From Brevundimonas sp. (GTDB lineage: Bacteria > Pseudomonadota > Alphaproteobacteria > Caulobacterales > Caulobacteraceae), in assembly GCF_016463485.1 (NCBI RefSeq), contig NZ_JAEMRD010000003.1:1-64000 (forward strand): a stretch of 64,000 nt of DNA. Direction: 5' to 3'. The notes under the pieces were generated by a model. The model was not told the origin of the DNA. It ran no database searches and was given only the letters and a program-made list of their open reading frames with translations. Shown piece after piece: positions 9,902-19,989 of this stretch (the first letter of the stretch is position 1; each line of letters starts with the position of its first letter). Made by a program: the position numbers and the translations under genes.

Positions 9902-12220
9902 TCAGGTCCCGAAATCGAACCGCAACTCGACTCCGAAGAAGCGAGGCTGGCCGTACAGATAGGTGGCGACGCCGAACTGGCTGGTCAGCTGGTTGTTGGT
10001 CCCGGTGATATATTCTTCATCGGTCGCGTTGCGGACATAGGCGGCGGCACTGACGCCCGTGCCGTTGATGTTGCGCCAATCGGCCCGCAGATCGATCCGG
10101 GTATAGGCGTCGACATTGGTGCCCATGCTGGACAGGGCGACCAGGGCATTGCCGTTCGGCACGTTGGCCGGATCGGTCGCGATGCCGCTCTGGTAATAGA
10201 CGCTGGCCAGAGCCGACAGGTCGCCCATGCCTTCGGGCAGCGGGATTTCCACGCGGGGCGTGAAGTTCAGCTGGTGCTCGGGCGTGTTGGGGAAGCGGCT
10301 GCTGGACAGGTCGCCCAGCAGGGCATCGTTATAGCTGTCGTATTTGGCGTCGAGATAGGTGTATTGCACCGAGGCGCTGAACCAGTCGGTCGGGGCAATG
10401 GTCAGATCGAGATCGATCCCGGCGATGGAACCCGCAGCCGCGTTGCGCGTCACCGTCGATGCCGGCACGGTCGCCAGGTTCACGAACCGCTGGATGTTGG
10501 TGTAGTCATCGTAGAAGACGTCGGCCGCATACCGCACCTGCCAGTCGCCCAGGACGGCCAGACCCTTGATCCCGAACTCGTAGTCCGTGACTTCCTCGGG
10601 CTGGAAGAACTGGTCCGCCGGGTTGATCGCCGTGCCGTTGAAGCCGCCGCTCTTGAAACCCTTACGGACGGTCGCATAGACATTCAGATCCTGGCTGAAC
10701 TGGTAGTTGGCCGCGACGTTCCATGTCGTCGCATCGAAGCTGGCGAACAACCTGGCACCCGCCGCCGCGCTAAGACCGGTCGGGTAGGGCTGGAGCGGCG
10801 AGAACAGCACAAAGGTCTCTGACGGTCCGCTCGAGCGTTCGTCGGTGGTCTTGCGAATGCCGCCGGTCAGGGTCAGCTGATCCGTGACGGCCCAGTCGAC
10901 CTGACCATAGAAGGCTCGGCTGCCCGAGGACCCTTGGGCGATGTTGACGGCCTGGATCACGCCGCCGTTGGGCAGAAGGCCCGGGATCCGCACGAACTGA
11001 CGCGTGTCAAATCCGTAGACGATCGGCGTGTTGGAATCCTCGGTGAAATAGCCGATGACCCCGTCGATGTTCCCGAAGTTGAATTGGGCCTGGAACTCTT
11101 CGCTGGTGGTCTTGGTCTTCTTGCCGACCGGGTTGGTGACGTGCAGGACCGTTACCGGGCTACCGTCGAGGTCATAGGATTGCCCGGCTGTGAATCGACG
11201 CTGGCTGTAGATGTTCTTCAGCGTCAGGTGATCGTTGAGGCGCCAGGTGGTCGTATTGATCCAGCCCTGGCTGTCCAGCTTGATGAAGTCAGGCTCGTAG
11301 TTGGTCGCGATGGATCGCGGCCCTCGCGCCCTCTGGGCCGTCAGAGCCGTCTGCAACTGGGTATAGATCGGCTCATTCGAGAACGTCGGGGTGATGACCG
11401 ACAGCAGCAGGCCGGAACCGGCCTCATCGACCTCGACGTCCTGATAGAGCAGCGTGTTCTCGAACCCGTCGAACGGACGTGCCGTAATGCTGGCGCGCCA
11501 GGCCTGACGGTGCTCGTCATCCATCTGATCACCGGTCGTGACATTGTCGGTATAGCCGTCGCGGCGCAGCATCTGGCCCGCCACGCGGAACATCAACCTC
11601 TCGCCCAGGAGCGGGCCGCCGAGACCGAACTCGACGTCGCGGCGGCTGTAGTTGCCGACCCGGCCCAGCAGATAGCCGTTGAAGTCCTCGCTCGGCGCCT
11701 TGGGCGCGAACAGGATGGCACCGCCGGTGGTGTTCCGGCCGAACAATGTGCCCTGCGGTCCCTTCAGGACCTGGATGCCCTGCAAGTCGAAGATGGCGTC
11801 TCCGAACGAGGGCACTTCGGCAAAGTAGGGCACGACGCCGGGAGAATTCTGACCGAAGGTCTGACCCTGGCCGCGAATCGAATAGGTGATGTTGTTGCGG
11901 TTTGCGGTGGTGTTCTGAACACTGAGGCCCGGCGCGACCTGACCCAGGTCGTTGGCATCCCGGACGCCCTTTTCTTCGAGGATTTCCTCGCTCAACGCCG
12001 TTACGGCGATCGGCACTTCCTGCAGGCGCTCCTGCCGACGACGGGCAGTCACGACCACGTCGTCCACGGCCGATGCGGAATTCGGGTCACTGGATGATGG
12101 CGTAGCCTGCTGTGCGGATACCAGCGTCGGGGCCGTCAGGCAGGTCGCGAAAAGCAGACCTGCAAGGCCAAGCTTGCGAAGTGGGCGCGCGAAAGCGGCG
12201 CCGAAAGCGTGATCGTTCAT
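9902..12220 (-). CDS. TonB-dependent receptor
   Basis: Start MNDHAFGAAFARPLRKLGLAGLLFATCLTAPTLVSAQ; DDVVVTARRRQERLQEVPIAVTALS; GIQVLKGPQGTLFGRNTTGGAILF; ends FGVELRFDFGT. Confidence 0.96.
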   Translation of the reverse strand: MNDHAFGAAFARPLRKLGLAGLLFATCLTAPTLVSAQQATPSSSDPNSASAVDDVVVTARRRQERLQEVPIAVTALSEEILEEKGVRDANDLGQVAPGLSVQNTTANRNNITYSIRGQGQTFGQNSPGVVPYFAEVPSFGDAIFDLQGIQVLKGPQGTLFGRNTTGGAILFAPKAPSEDFNGYLLGRVGNYSRRDVEFGLGGPLLGERLMFRVAGQMLRRDGYTDNVTTGDQMDDEHRQAWRASITARPFDGFENTLLYQDVEVDEAGSGLLLSVITPTFSNEPIYTQLQTALTAQRARGPRSIATNYEPDFIKLDSQGWINTTTWRLNDHLTLKNIYSQRRFTAGQSYDLDGSPVTVLHVTNPVGKKTKTTSEEFQAQFNFGNIDGVIGYFTEDSNTPIVYGFDTRQFVRIPGLLPNGGVIQAVNIAQGSSGSRAFYGQVDWAVTDQLTLTGGIRKTTDERSSGPSETFVLFSPLQPYPTGLSAAAGARLFASFDATTWNVAANYQFSQDLNVYATVRKGFKSGGFNGTAINPADQFFQPEEVTDYEFGIKGLAVLGDWQVRYAADVFYDDYTNIQRFVNLATVPASTVTRNAAAGSIAGIDLDLTIAPTDWFSASVQYTYLDAKYDSYNDALLGDLSSSRFPNTPEHQLNFTPRVEIPLPEGMGDLSALASVYYQSGIATDPANVPNGNALVALSSMGTNVDAYTRIDLRADWRNINGTGVSAAAYVRNATDEEYITGTNNQLTSQFGVATYLYGQPRFFGVELRFDFGT

Positions 12221-12329
12221 CGTTCCCTCCGTGCCGGCAACACCCTTGATGGGTGCTGGTGGGATGATCCCCCCGCCGTGCATTGAACAAATCAGTCTCA
12301 TATGTTCAGAAAGTCGGCAAGAAGATTCG

Positions 12330-12341
12330 TCTGATATCAGA
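12330..12341. promoter_or_regulatory. Perfect 12 bp palindrome, candidate operator
   Basis: TCTGATATCAGA in the divergent 12220/12504 intergenic region. Confidence 0.5.
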
Positions 12342-12417
12342 ACGGTGGTTTTGGAGACCAACCAAAGGCGGGTTGATATTGGGTCACCCATTCAACCTCG
12401 TTCCCACTAGAGAATAG

Positions 12418-12446
12418 TTGACCGATATCAGAATGACTGCATAGAT
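12418..12446 (+). promoter_or_regulatory. Candidate promoter with operator-like half-site in the spacer
   Basis: TTGACC - 17 bp (GATATCAGAATGACTGC) - ATAGAT upstream of the 12504 gene. Confidence 0.4.
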
Positions 12447-12503
12447 GGCATCATCGGCCGCAGAGCCGGGACCGGATGCGGTCACACATTGGGAAGAACG
12501 CTT

Positions 12504-14597
12504 ATGTTGAATGTCGTCGATAAGCCGGCGCTGGAGACCCGCGGCTACGTCGTTCGTGACAGCTATTTTGGTGCCCCGTACATCGACCGGGACGAATGGC
12601 GCGAGAAACCCTACCCCCATCGCAACGTCCACGGGGGATTCGCAGACACCGACACGCGCTTTACCTTCTACTTCCCGGCCGAGGAGGAATGGGGCGGCCG
12701 GATGTATCATCCACTCGAAGGTGCCCATGCGGGACACGAAGAGGCCTTTGCCGGGGCCATGGGCGCGCTGCTGGGTGGTCTCGACATGATGGTCGGCCTG
12801 GGCGGCTATATGGTCGAATCGAACTCGGGCCATATCGGCGACGACATCGATCCGCGCGCCGGCATCGATCCAAGCCTGTACGGCTATCGCGCCAGCGTCG
12901 AGAGCGCGCGGTTCTCGAAATACGTCTGCAAACAGGTGTTCGGCCGCGAGCCGGACTACAGCTATGTCTGGGGCGGCAGCGGCGGTGGCCGCCGGTCGCC
13001 ACTGTGTCTGGAATATTGCGACGGCGTCTACGACGGCGCCCTGCCCTTCATGGGCGGCGGCAATGTCGAGCCCCACGGCACAAACTCGCGTGTCCGCAGC
13101 GAGCAGCCCTTCTCGTTCGGCAGTATGTTCAACGTCCAGCGCCTGTTGCGCGGCGACAAGCTGGACAGTGTCATCGACGCCATGGCCCCCGGCGGCAGTG
13201 GCGATCCCTTTGTCGGGCTGACCCAGCACGAGCGCGAGGAACTGGCCAACCTCTATCGCCTCGGATACCCGCGCGGCGACGAGTTCATGATCGCCAAACC
13301 CATGGGCCAGATCTGGCTGTGGTGTTCGATCGCCGGAATGCTGCTGGAGGAGGACGCGGACTATTTCGCGAACTTCTGGACCCAGCCCGGCTATATCGGT
13401 CACGATCGCCCCGAGGTGGTCAGGGACGACCTGATCGACGTCAAACTTCCGATCACCCGCATCATCACCGCCCAGGACCTGATGGGCGAGGAGTTCGCCG
13501 GGGCCGAGTATGCCGACTCCAAGGCGATGATCATGCTGATGGCATCCAGCAGCGGGGCCTGGGACCTGCCCGTCGCCATCGAGGTCAAGGGCCTCACCGG
13601 CGGCTACAGCACCGGCTGCGGCGTCAGGATCGACAGCGGTGCCGTCGCGGGCCGGCAATTGTTCTGCACCCGCGCTGTGGGCGACATCTGGTTCTGCGAC
13701 GGTCGCGCCGACGCCAACATCCTGCGCTTCCGAGGTGTCGAGGTCGGCGACAGCGTCCACCTGGACAACCACGCCTTCCTGGCCTTCTGCTACGCCTATC
13801 GACACCACATTTCGGAAGATCCGCTGAACGACTTCCTGCGCGTGGACGGTCAGCCGATCTATCCGCAGCACGGCGTGCCGGTGCAATCGCCGCTGATGGG
13901 CGTGCCCTATTCGGGACAGTACGAGGGCAAGCTGCTTTGGGTCCACCACACCCATGACGCCTCGCTATGGCCGCCCCAGGGCGTCATCTACAAGAGGGCG
14001 GTCGAAGAGGCGCAAGGGCCTGAAAAGGCACGCGAGAGGTTCCGTCTGCAGTGGACCCAGAACGCCGAGCACGTCCCGCCGATGCTGCTGCCGACCAATC
14101 CCAAACGGGCGACGACGACCTGGCTGATCGACTATATGCCCGTTATCGAACAGGGACTGGTCGATCTGGCGACCTGGGTCGAACAGGGCATCCCACCTGC
14201 CGAGACGACCTATGCCTTCTCGGACGGAAAGGTCACCCTGCCTCATTCCGCCCGGGAACGCGGCGGCATTCAGCCGGTCGTGGAGGTTACCGCCAACGGA
14301 ACCGTGCGGACCGACGTCAGGGTCGGTGAACCGGTCACCTTGACCGTCCACGCCGAGGCACCCGAGGGCGCAGGGACCTTCACCCAGGCGCATTGGGATC
14401 TCGACGCCAGCGGCGCCTATTCGCTCATGGCCGAAGTGGCACATGGCCAGACCGACCTGACGCTGTCGACGACGACCGCCTTCGACAAACCCGGCGTCTA
14501 TTTCGCCACCTGCCGGGTGCGGCTGAACCGTCACGGCGATCCGTCGGCCCGCAGGCAGGTCGAAAACCTCGCCTCGGCCAGGGTCGTGGTCACCTGA
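12504..14597 (+). CDS. Large tannase-like alpha/beta hydrolase with a C-terminal Ig/PKD-like region; function unknown
   Basis: Start MLNVVDKPALETRG; SYVWGGSGGGRRSPLCLEYCDGVYDGALP nucleophile-elbow region; C-terminal PVVEVTANGTVRTDVRVGEPVTLTVHAEAPEGAG... Confidence 0.7.
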   Translation: MLNVVDKPALETRGYVVRDSYFGAPYIDRDEWREKPYPHRNVHGGFADTDTRFTFYFPAEEEWGGRMYHPLEGAHAGHEEAFAGAMGALLGGLDMMVGLGGYMVESNSGHIGDDIDPRAGIDPSLYGYRASVESARFSKYVCKQVFGREPDYSYVWGGSGGGRRSPLCLEYCDGVYDGALPFMGGGNVEPHGTNSRVRSEQPFSFGSMFNVQRLLRGDKLDSVIDAMAPGGSGDPFVGLTQHEREELANLYRLGYPRGDEFMIAKPMGQIWLWCSIAGMLLEEDADYFANFWTQPGYIGHDRPEVVRDDLIDVKLPITRIITAQDLMGEEFAGAEYADSKAMIMLMASSSGAWDLPVAIEVKGLTGGYSTGCGVRIDSGAVAGRQLFCTRAVGDIWFCDGRADANILRFRGVEVGDSVHLDNHAFLAFCYAYRHHISEDPLNDFLRVDGQPIYPQHGVPVQSPLMGVPYSGQYEGKLLWVHHTHDASLWPPQGVIYKRAVEEAQGPEKARERFRLQWTQNAEHVPPMLLPTNPKRATTTWLIDYMPVIEQGLVDLATWVEQGIPPAETTYAFSDGKVTLPHSARERGGIQPVVEVTANGTVRTDVRVGEPVTLTVHAEAPEGAGTFTQAHWDLDASGAYSLMAEVAHGQTDLTLSTTTAFDKPGVYFATCRVRLNRHGDPSARRQVENLASARVVVT

Positions 14598-14702
14598 GTT
14601 CAGAACAACGAACGGGTCCAAGGCGACCCAGACTTTTCCAACGCCGGTGATGCGTCCGATCAAGAGGCGCGATGCCTGCGACAACGTCCAGGGAGAACAA
14701 TC

Positions 14703-16358
14703 GTGAGTCTATCTGTGAAATCCAGACTACTGGCGTGCGGCGGTGCCGTCGGGGCGCTGGCGCTATTCTACGGGTCATCCGCGTCCGCAAGGACGTGCGA
14801 GACCGCCACGGTCCAGGCCAGCGCACCGGCCGACACCACGATCACTTCGGCGACCCCGACGGCGGCCCCTGTGCCGCACTGCCGGATCGAGGGCTATGTG
14901 ACGACCACCAACCCCGGTCCGAACAAGGTCAATTTCCGCCTGCAACTGCCCGACACCGGTTGGCAGAACCGCTATTATTTCATCGGCATGGGAGGGGCGG
15001 CGGGATATGTGCCGTCGGATTCGCAGATCCCCGCCGGCAATCCGCTGGTTCAGGGTTTCGCTGTCGCCGGCACCGATACGGGGCACACCGGGCACATCCT
15101 GGACTGGAGCTTCCTGGCCGATCCCGCTCAGGCCCGCGACCACATCGACCGCGGGGCCCATGTCACCGCTGTCGCGACCCAACAGATCACGCGTCTCTAT
15201 TATGGCGTCCAGTCCTTCTATCGCTACACCTCCGGCTGCTCAGGCGGCGGGCGGATGACGACGGAGGCCATCGAGCGGCACCCCGAGGACTATGACGGCG
15301 TCCTGCTCGGTGCCCCCGGTGGTCGCAGCTCGGCGACCATGCTGGCCTTCATCAACGCGGCCCAGCAGATGGCGCGTGAGCCGGGTGCCTGGGTCTCGCC
15401 GGCCAAGTTCGCCATGCTGGACGCCAAGGTCACCGCCGCCTGCGACGAGATCGACGGTGCCAAGGACGATATCATCCAGGACCACACCAAATGTCGCTTC
15501 GACTTCGACACGGTGGCCTGCACCGACGGTGACAAGCCGGATTGCCTGACTCAGCCCGAACTCAAAAGCATCAAGGCCATCGTGGCCGGGCCCCGCAGTC
15601 CGGCAGGCCAAATCAAGGTCGGCTTTCCGATCTCCAACATGACCGTGTGGGCGGGCTTCATGGGCCAAGTTCCGCCCCCTTGGTCGGACGCCGCCACGGT
15701 CGAGAACATGGCGCGTTCATCGCCCGGCTATGTGATCGGCAGCTCGCTGGCCAAGGTCCTGTTCGGCCCTGACTTCGACGTCATGACCATGGACCTCAAC
15801 GACCAGGCCACGGTCGATCGCTGGTGGGAAGCGACCAAGGAGCTGGATTTCGGCTGGCCCTACAGCGCCAATCTCGCGCCCTATCGTGCCGCCGGCGGCA
15901 AGGTGCTGATGTGGAACGGGGTCAGTGATCCTTGCTGTATCGACACGGAGATGGAGCAATATTACGCCGATGCGGCTGTTTCGGTCGGCGGCATGGACAA
16001 CCTGCGCCAGTTCGCCAGCTTCTATAAGATCCCAGGCATGGGCCACTGCGGCTCGGGCACGGGGCCCGGCGATGCGCCCGACGTGCTGATGACCGAGCTC
16101 ATCAACTGGGTCGAGAAGGGCGAGGCTCCCGGACCCGTCGTCGCCCACCGCGGAGTGGATCGTCAGCAGCTGCTGTTCGCCGATCCCGCGACCCGGATGG
16201 TGTCCGGTGTCCTCGTGCCGCCGCCGACGGGAACCTCGCGCGATTTCATGCTGTGCCGCTATCCCGAGGTCGCCGTGTTTGATCGCTCCAAGGCCAGCGT
16301 ACCGAACGCCGTCTACGATGCCGCCAACTGGACCTGCCAGGCCCCGCCACGCACCTGA
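14703..16358 (+). CDS. Tannase/feruloyl esterase family alpha/beta hydrolase, secreted
   Basis: Signal peptide; YRYTSGCSGGGRMTTEAIERHPEDYDGVLLGAP; VSDPCC; MGHCGSG (Cys-Ser / Asp / His-Cys arrangement). Confidence 0.92.
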   Translation: MSLSVKSRLLACGGAVGALALFYGSSASARTCETATVQASAPADTTITSATPTAAPVPHCRIEGYVTTTNPGPNKVNFRLQLPDTGWQNRYYFIGMGGAAGYVPSDSQIPAGNPLVQGFAVAGTDTGHTGHILDWSFLADPAQARDHIDRGAHVTAVATQQITRLYYGVQSFYRYTSGCSGGGRMTTEAIERHPEDYDGVLLGAPGGRSSATMLAFINAAQQMAREPGAWVSPAKFAMLDAKVTAACDEIDGAKDDIIQDHTKCRFDFDTVACTDGDKPDCLTQPELKSIKAIVAGPRSPAGQIKVGFPISNMTVWAGFMGQVPPPWSDAATVENMARSSPGYVIGSSLAKVLFGPDFDVMTMDLNDQATVDRWWEATKELDFGWPYSANLAPYRAAGGKVLMWNGVSDPCCIDTEMEQYYADAAVSVGGMDNLRQFASFYKIPGMGHCGSGTGPGDAPDVLMTELINWVEKGEAPGPVVAHRGVDRQQLLFADPATRMVSGVLVPPPTGTSRDFMLCRYPEVAVFDRSKASVPNAVYDAANWTCQAPPRT

Positions 16359-16421
16359 CAGAACCAAGGCCCGACCTGGGACGCCGCTCCACCTGCATGG
16401 GGCGGCGTCTTCGTATCCGGA

Positions 16422-17093
16422 TCAGCTTGCGTCGGCCTTGCGGAAATCGGCTCGGGCCTCGGTCGAGAACGGGCAGGTCAGCACGGCCAGAGCCGCCTCG
16501 AACACGTCACTGCAATACTGGTCGGTACTGGCATAGCCGGCCGGCGAAAGCTTGAGCTTGCCGCCCAGTTCGGAAATGCCGTTTAGAAAAACGCTGGCGC
16601 TCAGTGCAAGGCGGCGACGAAAAACATCGGGCTCGAGATGCGAAAGCGATTCGCTGAGTTTGCTGCGGATCTCGGTCGAGGCCGGAGAGATATCGGTCGA
16701 ACGCACGAACGGATGCTGTTCCGGATCCAGATGCATGACGGCCAGGGTGAAGCGCGCATAGTCCTTCATGTCCTGTGCCTCCAACACGGTCACCAAGGGC
16801 GAGAACAGGCAACTCAACATCCGCGCCACGCTGAAATCATTCTCGGCCCGGGCCGCGTCGAGCAGGCTCTGGCGATGGGCCTCCATGGCCGGAAGCCGCA
16901 TCTCCGACACCGCCTGGATCAGGCCGAGCTTGGACCCGAAATGATGCTGGACGACATAGTTGTTGGCCTGGCCGGCGGCGGTGGCCAGTTGGCGCAGCGA
17001 CACCCCATCCAGACCGTGCTGACCGTACAGCCGTTCCGCCGCCAGCATCAGCTTCTTGGCGGTCTTCGGATACTCGTGAAACAGTCTTGCCAT
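16422..17093 (-). CDS. TetR family transcriptional regulator
   Basis: MARLFHEYPKTAKKLMLAAERLYGQHGLDGVSLRQLATAAGQANNYVVQHHFGSKLGLIQAV. Confidence 0.88.
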   Translation of the reverse strand: MARLFHEYPKTAKKLMLAAERLYGQHGLDGVSLRQLATAAGQANNYVVQHHFGSKLGLIQAVSEMRLPAMEAHRQSLLDAARAENDFSVARMLSCLFSPLVTVLEAQDMKDYARFTLAVMHLDPEQHPFVRSTDISPASTEIRSKLSESLSHLEPDVFRRRLALSASVFLNGISELGGKLKLSPAGYASTDQYCSDVFEAALAVLTCPFSTEARADFRKADAS

Positions 17094-17130
17094 CTGCGGT
17101 CCATGCCCCACTGCCGCACAAAATAAAAGC

Positions 17131-17160
17131 AGACGATCCCGCGAGAAATTAGAGACGATC
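17131..17160. repeat. Direct repeat AGACGATC, candidate operator
   Basis: AGACGATC at 17131-17138 and 17153-17160 in the TetR/carboxylesterase intergenic region. Confidence 0.35.
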
Positions 17161-17430
17161 GCTGCCGATCCGGTTTAAGGCGCTTGACTTATACAGGCGT
17201 TCGTCCTCAGATGCAGCGGGGCATTTCGAGCGGCAGCAAAGGCAAACGCCGCTTGATCAGACCTCGAAAAAGCAGTCGTCGGCGCGTCGCCGTACGACGC
17301 GGGAGTGGAAACGCAGTCATCACCGTTCTCACCCGCTTTGCGGCGCGGTCGGCCATGCCGACTCTTCGACAAAGCGTGAGGCGGACCACCAGCAACGAGA
17401 TCCCTGGGGTCTCCGGGAAACAGGTTCGGC

Positions 17431-19095
17431 ATGTCTAATCTCCTCGCACTCAGCGGCGCCGCATCGGCGTCGGCCGCGGTCATCCTCGCCGCCGTACTCG
17501 CCGTGGCCCTGCCGCCGCCCCCTGCACAGGCCCAGGACGCGGCACCCATCGTTGCGACCCCCGAAGGCCAGCTTCAGGGTGTACCATCCAAGGGCGTATT
17601 GTCGTTCCTCGGCGTCCACTATGGAGCCGATACAGGCGGCGCGAACCGCTTCCTGCCGCCAGCCGCGCCACCGGCCTGGGGCGGAGTTCGGGTCGCTGAC
17701 CGCATGGGTGATCGGTGCCCACAGCCCCCCGTGAACATGCCGCCGGAGATGGCGAGCGTCCTGTCGTTCTCCGACTTGCCGACCAGCGAGGATTGTCTGG
17801 TCCTGAACCTGTGGACCCCGGCGGTCGCCGACAACGCAAAACGTCCGGTCATGGTCTGGCTGCACGGCGGTGGCTTCTTCCTCGGCAGCGGCGGCGACAA
17901 ATATTACGAGGGCAGCAATCTGTCGCGCGGTCAGGATGTTGTGGTCGTCACCCTGAACCACCGCCTGAACGTGTTCGGCTATCTTGAACTCGGACCAGAG
18001 GCCGGACCTCAGTACGCGGACTCGAACCTGGCGGGCATGCTCGACATCGTGGCGGCTCTGAAATGGGTCAAGGCCAATATCGCATCCTTCGGCGGTGACC
18101 CCGACAACGTTACCATCTTCGGCCAGTCGGGCGGCGGCTCCAAGGTCAGCACCCTGCTGGCCATGCCGTCGGCCCAGGGCCTGTTCCACAAGGCAATCAT
18201 CCAGAGCGGCGCGGCCGTGAAGGTCGGCACGGTCGAGGCCGCGACCGCCACGCGTGACAAGCTGTTCACCCAGCTGGGTCTTCAGGTCGGGGACATCGCG
18301 GCTCTGCGAGCCCTCCCGACCGACACCCTGATGAAGGCAGGCGCCCGCGCCGGACTGCTGGCCTATATGCCCGCCGTCGACGGCGAGACATTGCCGACCA
18401 ATCCGTTCGATCCGGTCGGTTCACCGCTCTCGGCCAATGTTCCGATCATGGTCGGCTCGACCAAGGACGAGGCCACGAATGTGGTCCTCAGCGATCCGAC
18501 CTGGCAGACGATGACCGAGGCCGATCTGACCACGCGCGTCGGCGGCATGGTCGGCCCGGCCGAGGCGGCCAACACCATCGCCCTGTACCGCGCCCAGGCC
18601 CCGAACGACCGGCCGATGCACCTCTACACCAGCGTCATGACGGACATGATGTTCACGTGGAGCTCGATCACACTGGCCGAGCGCAAATATGCCCAGCAGG
18701 CCGCGCCGGTCTTCATGTACAAGATCGACTGGAACTCGCCTGTGCTGGGCGGCAAGCTCAGGTCGCCCCACGCGGTCGAACTGCCCTTCATCTTCGACAA
18801 CGTCGATGTCTCTGCCGGCCTGGTTGGCGCAGGCCCCGAGCAGAACGCGATGGCGGACCTGATGAGCGCCACCTTCGCCGCCTTCGCCCGCACCGGCAAT
18901 CCCTCGATCCCCGGCGCACCCGCCTGGCCGGCCTATACGCCGCAGACACGCGAGACCTTCATCTACGACGTCCCTCCGACCGTTGTCGCCGATCCCAACA
19001 GCCAGCTCAGGGCCTATTGGGCCGCCCGCGCCGCCCAGCCTCAACCGGCCGAGTCCCCGATCCAGGGCGTCATGGACGGAAAGAAGTTTGAATAG
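17431..19095 (+). CDS. Type-B carboxylesterase, secreted
   Basis: Signal peptide ending [59 protein letters not shown]. Confidence 0.92.
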   Translation: MSNLLALSGAASASAAVILAAVLAVALPPPPAQAQDAAPIVATPEGQLQGVPSKGVLSFLGVHYGADTGGANRFLPPAAPPAWGGVRVADRMGDRCPQPPVNMPPEMASVLSFSDLPTSEDCLVLNLWTPAVADNAKRPVMVWLHGGGFFLGSGGDKYYEGSNLSRGQDVVVVTLNHRLNVFGYLELGPEAGPQYADSNLAGMLDIVAALKWVKANIASFGGDPDNVTIFGQSGGGSKVSTLLAMPSAQGLFHKAIIQSGAAVKVGTVEAATATRDKLFTQLGLQVGDIAALRALPTDTLMKAGARAGLLAYMPAVDGETLPTNPFDPVGSPLSANVPIMVGSTKDEATNVVLSDPTWQTMTEADLTTRVGGMVGPAEAANTIALYRAQAPNDRPMHLYTSVMTDMMFTWSSITLAERKYAQQAAPVFMYKIDWNSPVLGGKLRSPHAVELPFIFDNVDVSAGLVGAGPEQNAMADLMSATFAAFARTGNPSIPGAPAWPAYTPQTRETFIYDVPPTVVADPNSQLRAYWAARAAQPQPAESPIQGVMDGKKFE

Positions 19096-19146
19096 CCGCC
19101 CTCTCCCCGAGAACGCCCGACCGACCCCTGTGAACGGAACAACAGC

Positions 19147-19986
19147 ATGACACGTCTGGCCGGCAAGACTGCCGTCATCACAGGAGCCGGCTCGGGCATC
19201 GGCCGCGCCTCCGCCCTGAAGTTCGCAGCCGAGGGCGCGGCGGTCGCCGTCACCGATATTCTCGGCGACACCGCCGAGGCCGTCGCCGACGAAGTCCGGA
19301 CTGCAGGCGGCAAGGCGATCGCCTTCGCCGTCGACGTCGCCGACGACCGGGCCCTGAAGGACATGATCGACCGCACGATCGCCGACCTGGGTAAGCTGGA
19401 CATCCTGTTCAACAACGCCGTCAACACGGCGGCCGGCAAGCGCAAGCGCGACGTGGACTTCCTGCAGTTCGATCCCGCAGTTTTTCACGAGATCGTCCAG
19501 GTGAACGTGCTGGGAGGGGTGCTCGCGTCGAAATACGCCCTGCCCCATATGTTGGAGCGCGGCAGCGGCTGCATCCTGTTCACCTCCTCGACCAGTTCGC
19601 TGGGCGGCGACGTCGCGCAGTTCTCCTACGGCGCGTCCAAGGCGATGGTGAACTGGTACGTCAAGACGATCGCCACCAACTACGGAAAGCAGGGCATCCG
19701 CTGCAACGCGGTCATCCCCGGTGTGATCGAGACCCCGGCGATGAAAGCCTGGGCCAGCGCCGAGATGCACGCCGCATTCATGAAGCTGCAGAACACGCCC
19801 CGTCTGGGTCGCCCCGAGGACATCGCTAACCTGGCCGCCTATCTGGCGTCCGACGAGGCGGCCTTCATGAACGGAGGGCTCTACAAATGCGATGGCGGCA
19901 TGACCGCTCCCCTGCCCTTCGCCCAGCTTCAGCTCGACTACCTGATCCCCCGACACAAGCCGCCCGTCACGCCTGTGGGGGCCTGA
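19147..19986 (+). CDS. SDR family oxidoreductase
   Basis: KTAVITGAGSGIGRASALKFA; NNAVN; YGASK. Confidence 0.93.
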   Translation: MTRLAGKTAVITGAGSGIGRASALKFAAEGAAVAVTDILGDTAEAVADEVRTAGGKAIAFAVDVADDRALKDMIDRTIADLGKLDILFNNAVNTAAGKRKRDVDFLQFDPAVFHEIVQVNVLGGVLASKYALPHMLERGSGCILFTSSTSSLGGDVAQFSYGASKAMVNWYVKTIATNYGKQGIRCNAVIPGVIETPAMKAWASAEMHAAFMKLQNTPRLGRPEDIANLAAYLASDEAAFMNGGLYKCDGGMTAPLPFAQLQLDYLIPRHKPPVTPVGA

Positions 19987-19989
19987 TCG

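Noticed and set aside
10934-12097. 387 aa plus-strand ORF
   Set aside because: Antisense shadow of the 9902 TonB receptor
12384-13955. 523 aa minus-strand ORF
   Set aside because: Antisense to the 12504 hydrolase; no recognisable protein motifs
16380-16409. GACGCCGC...GCGGCGTC stem-loop after the tannase gene
   Set aside because: Plausible terminator but T-tract is poor (TTCG); left uncalled
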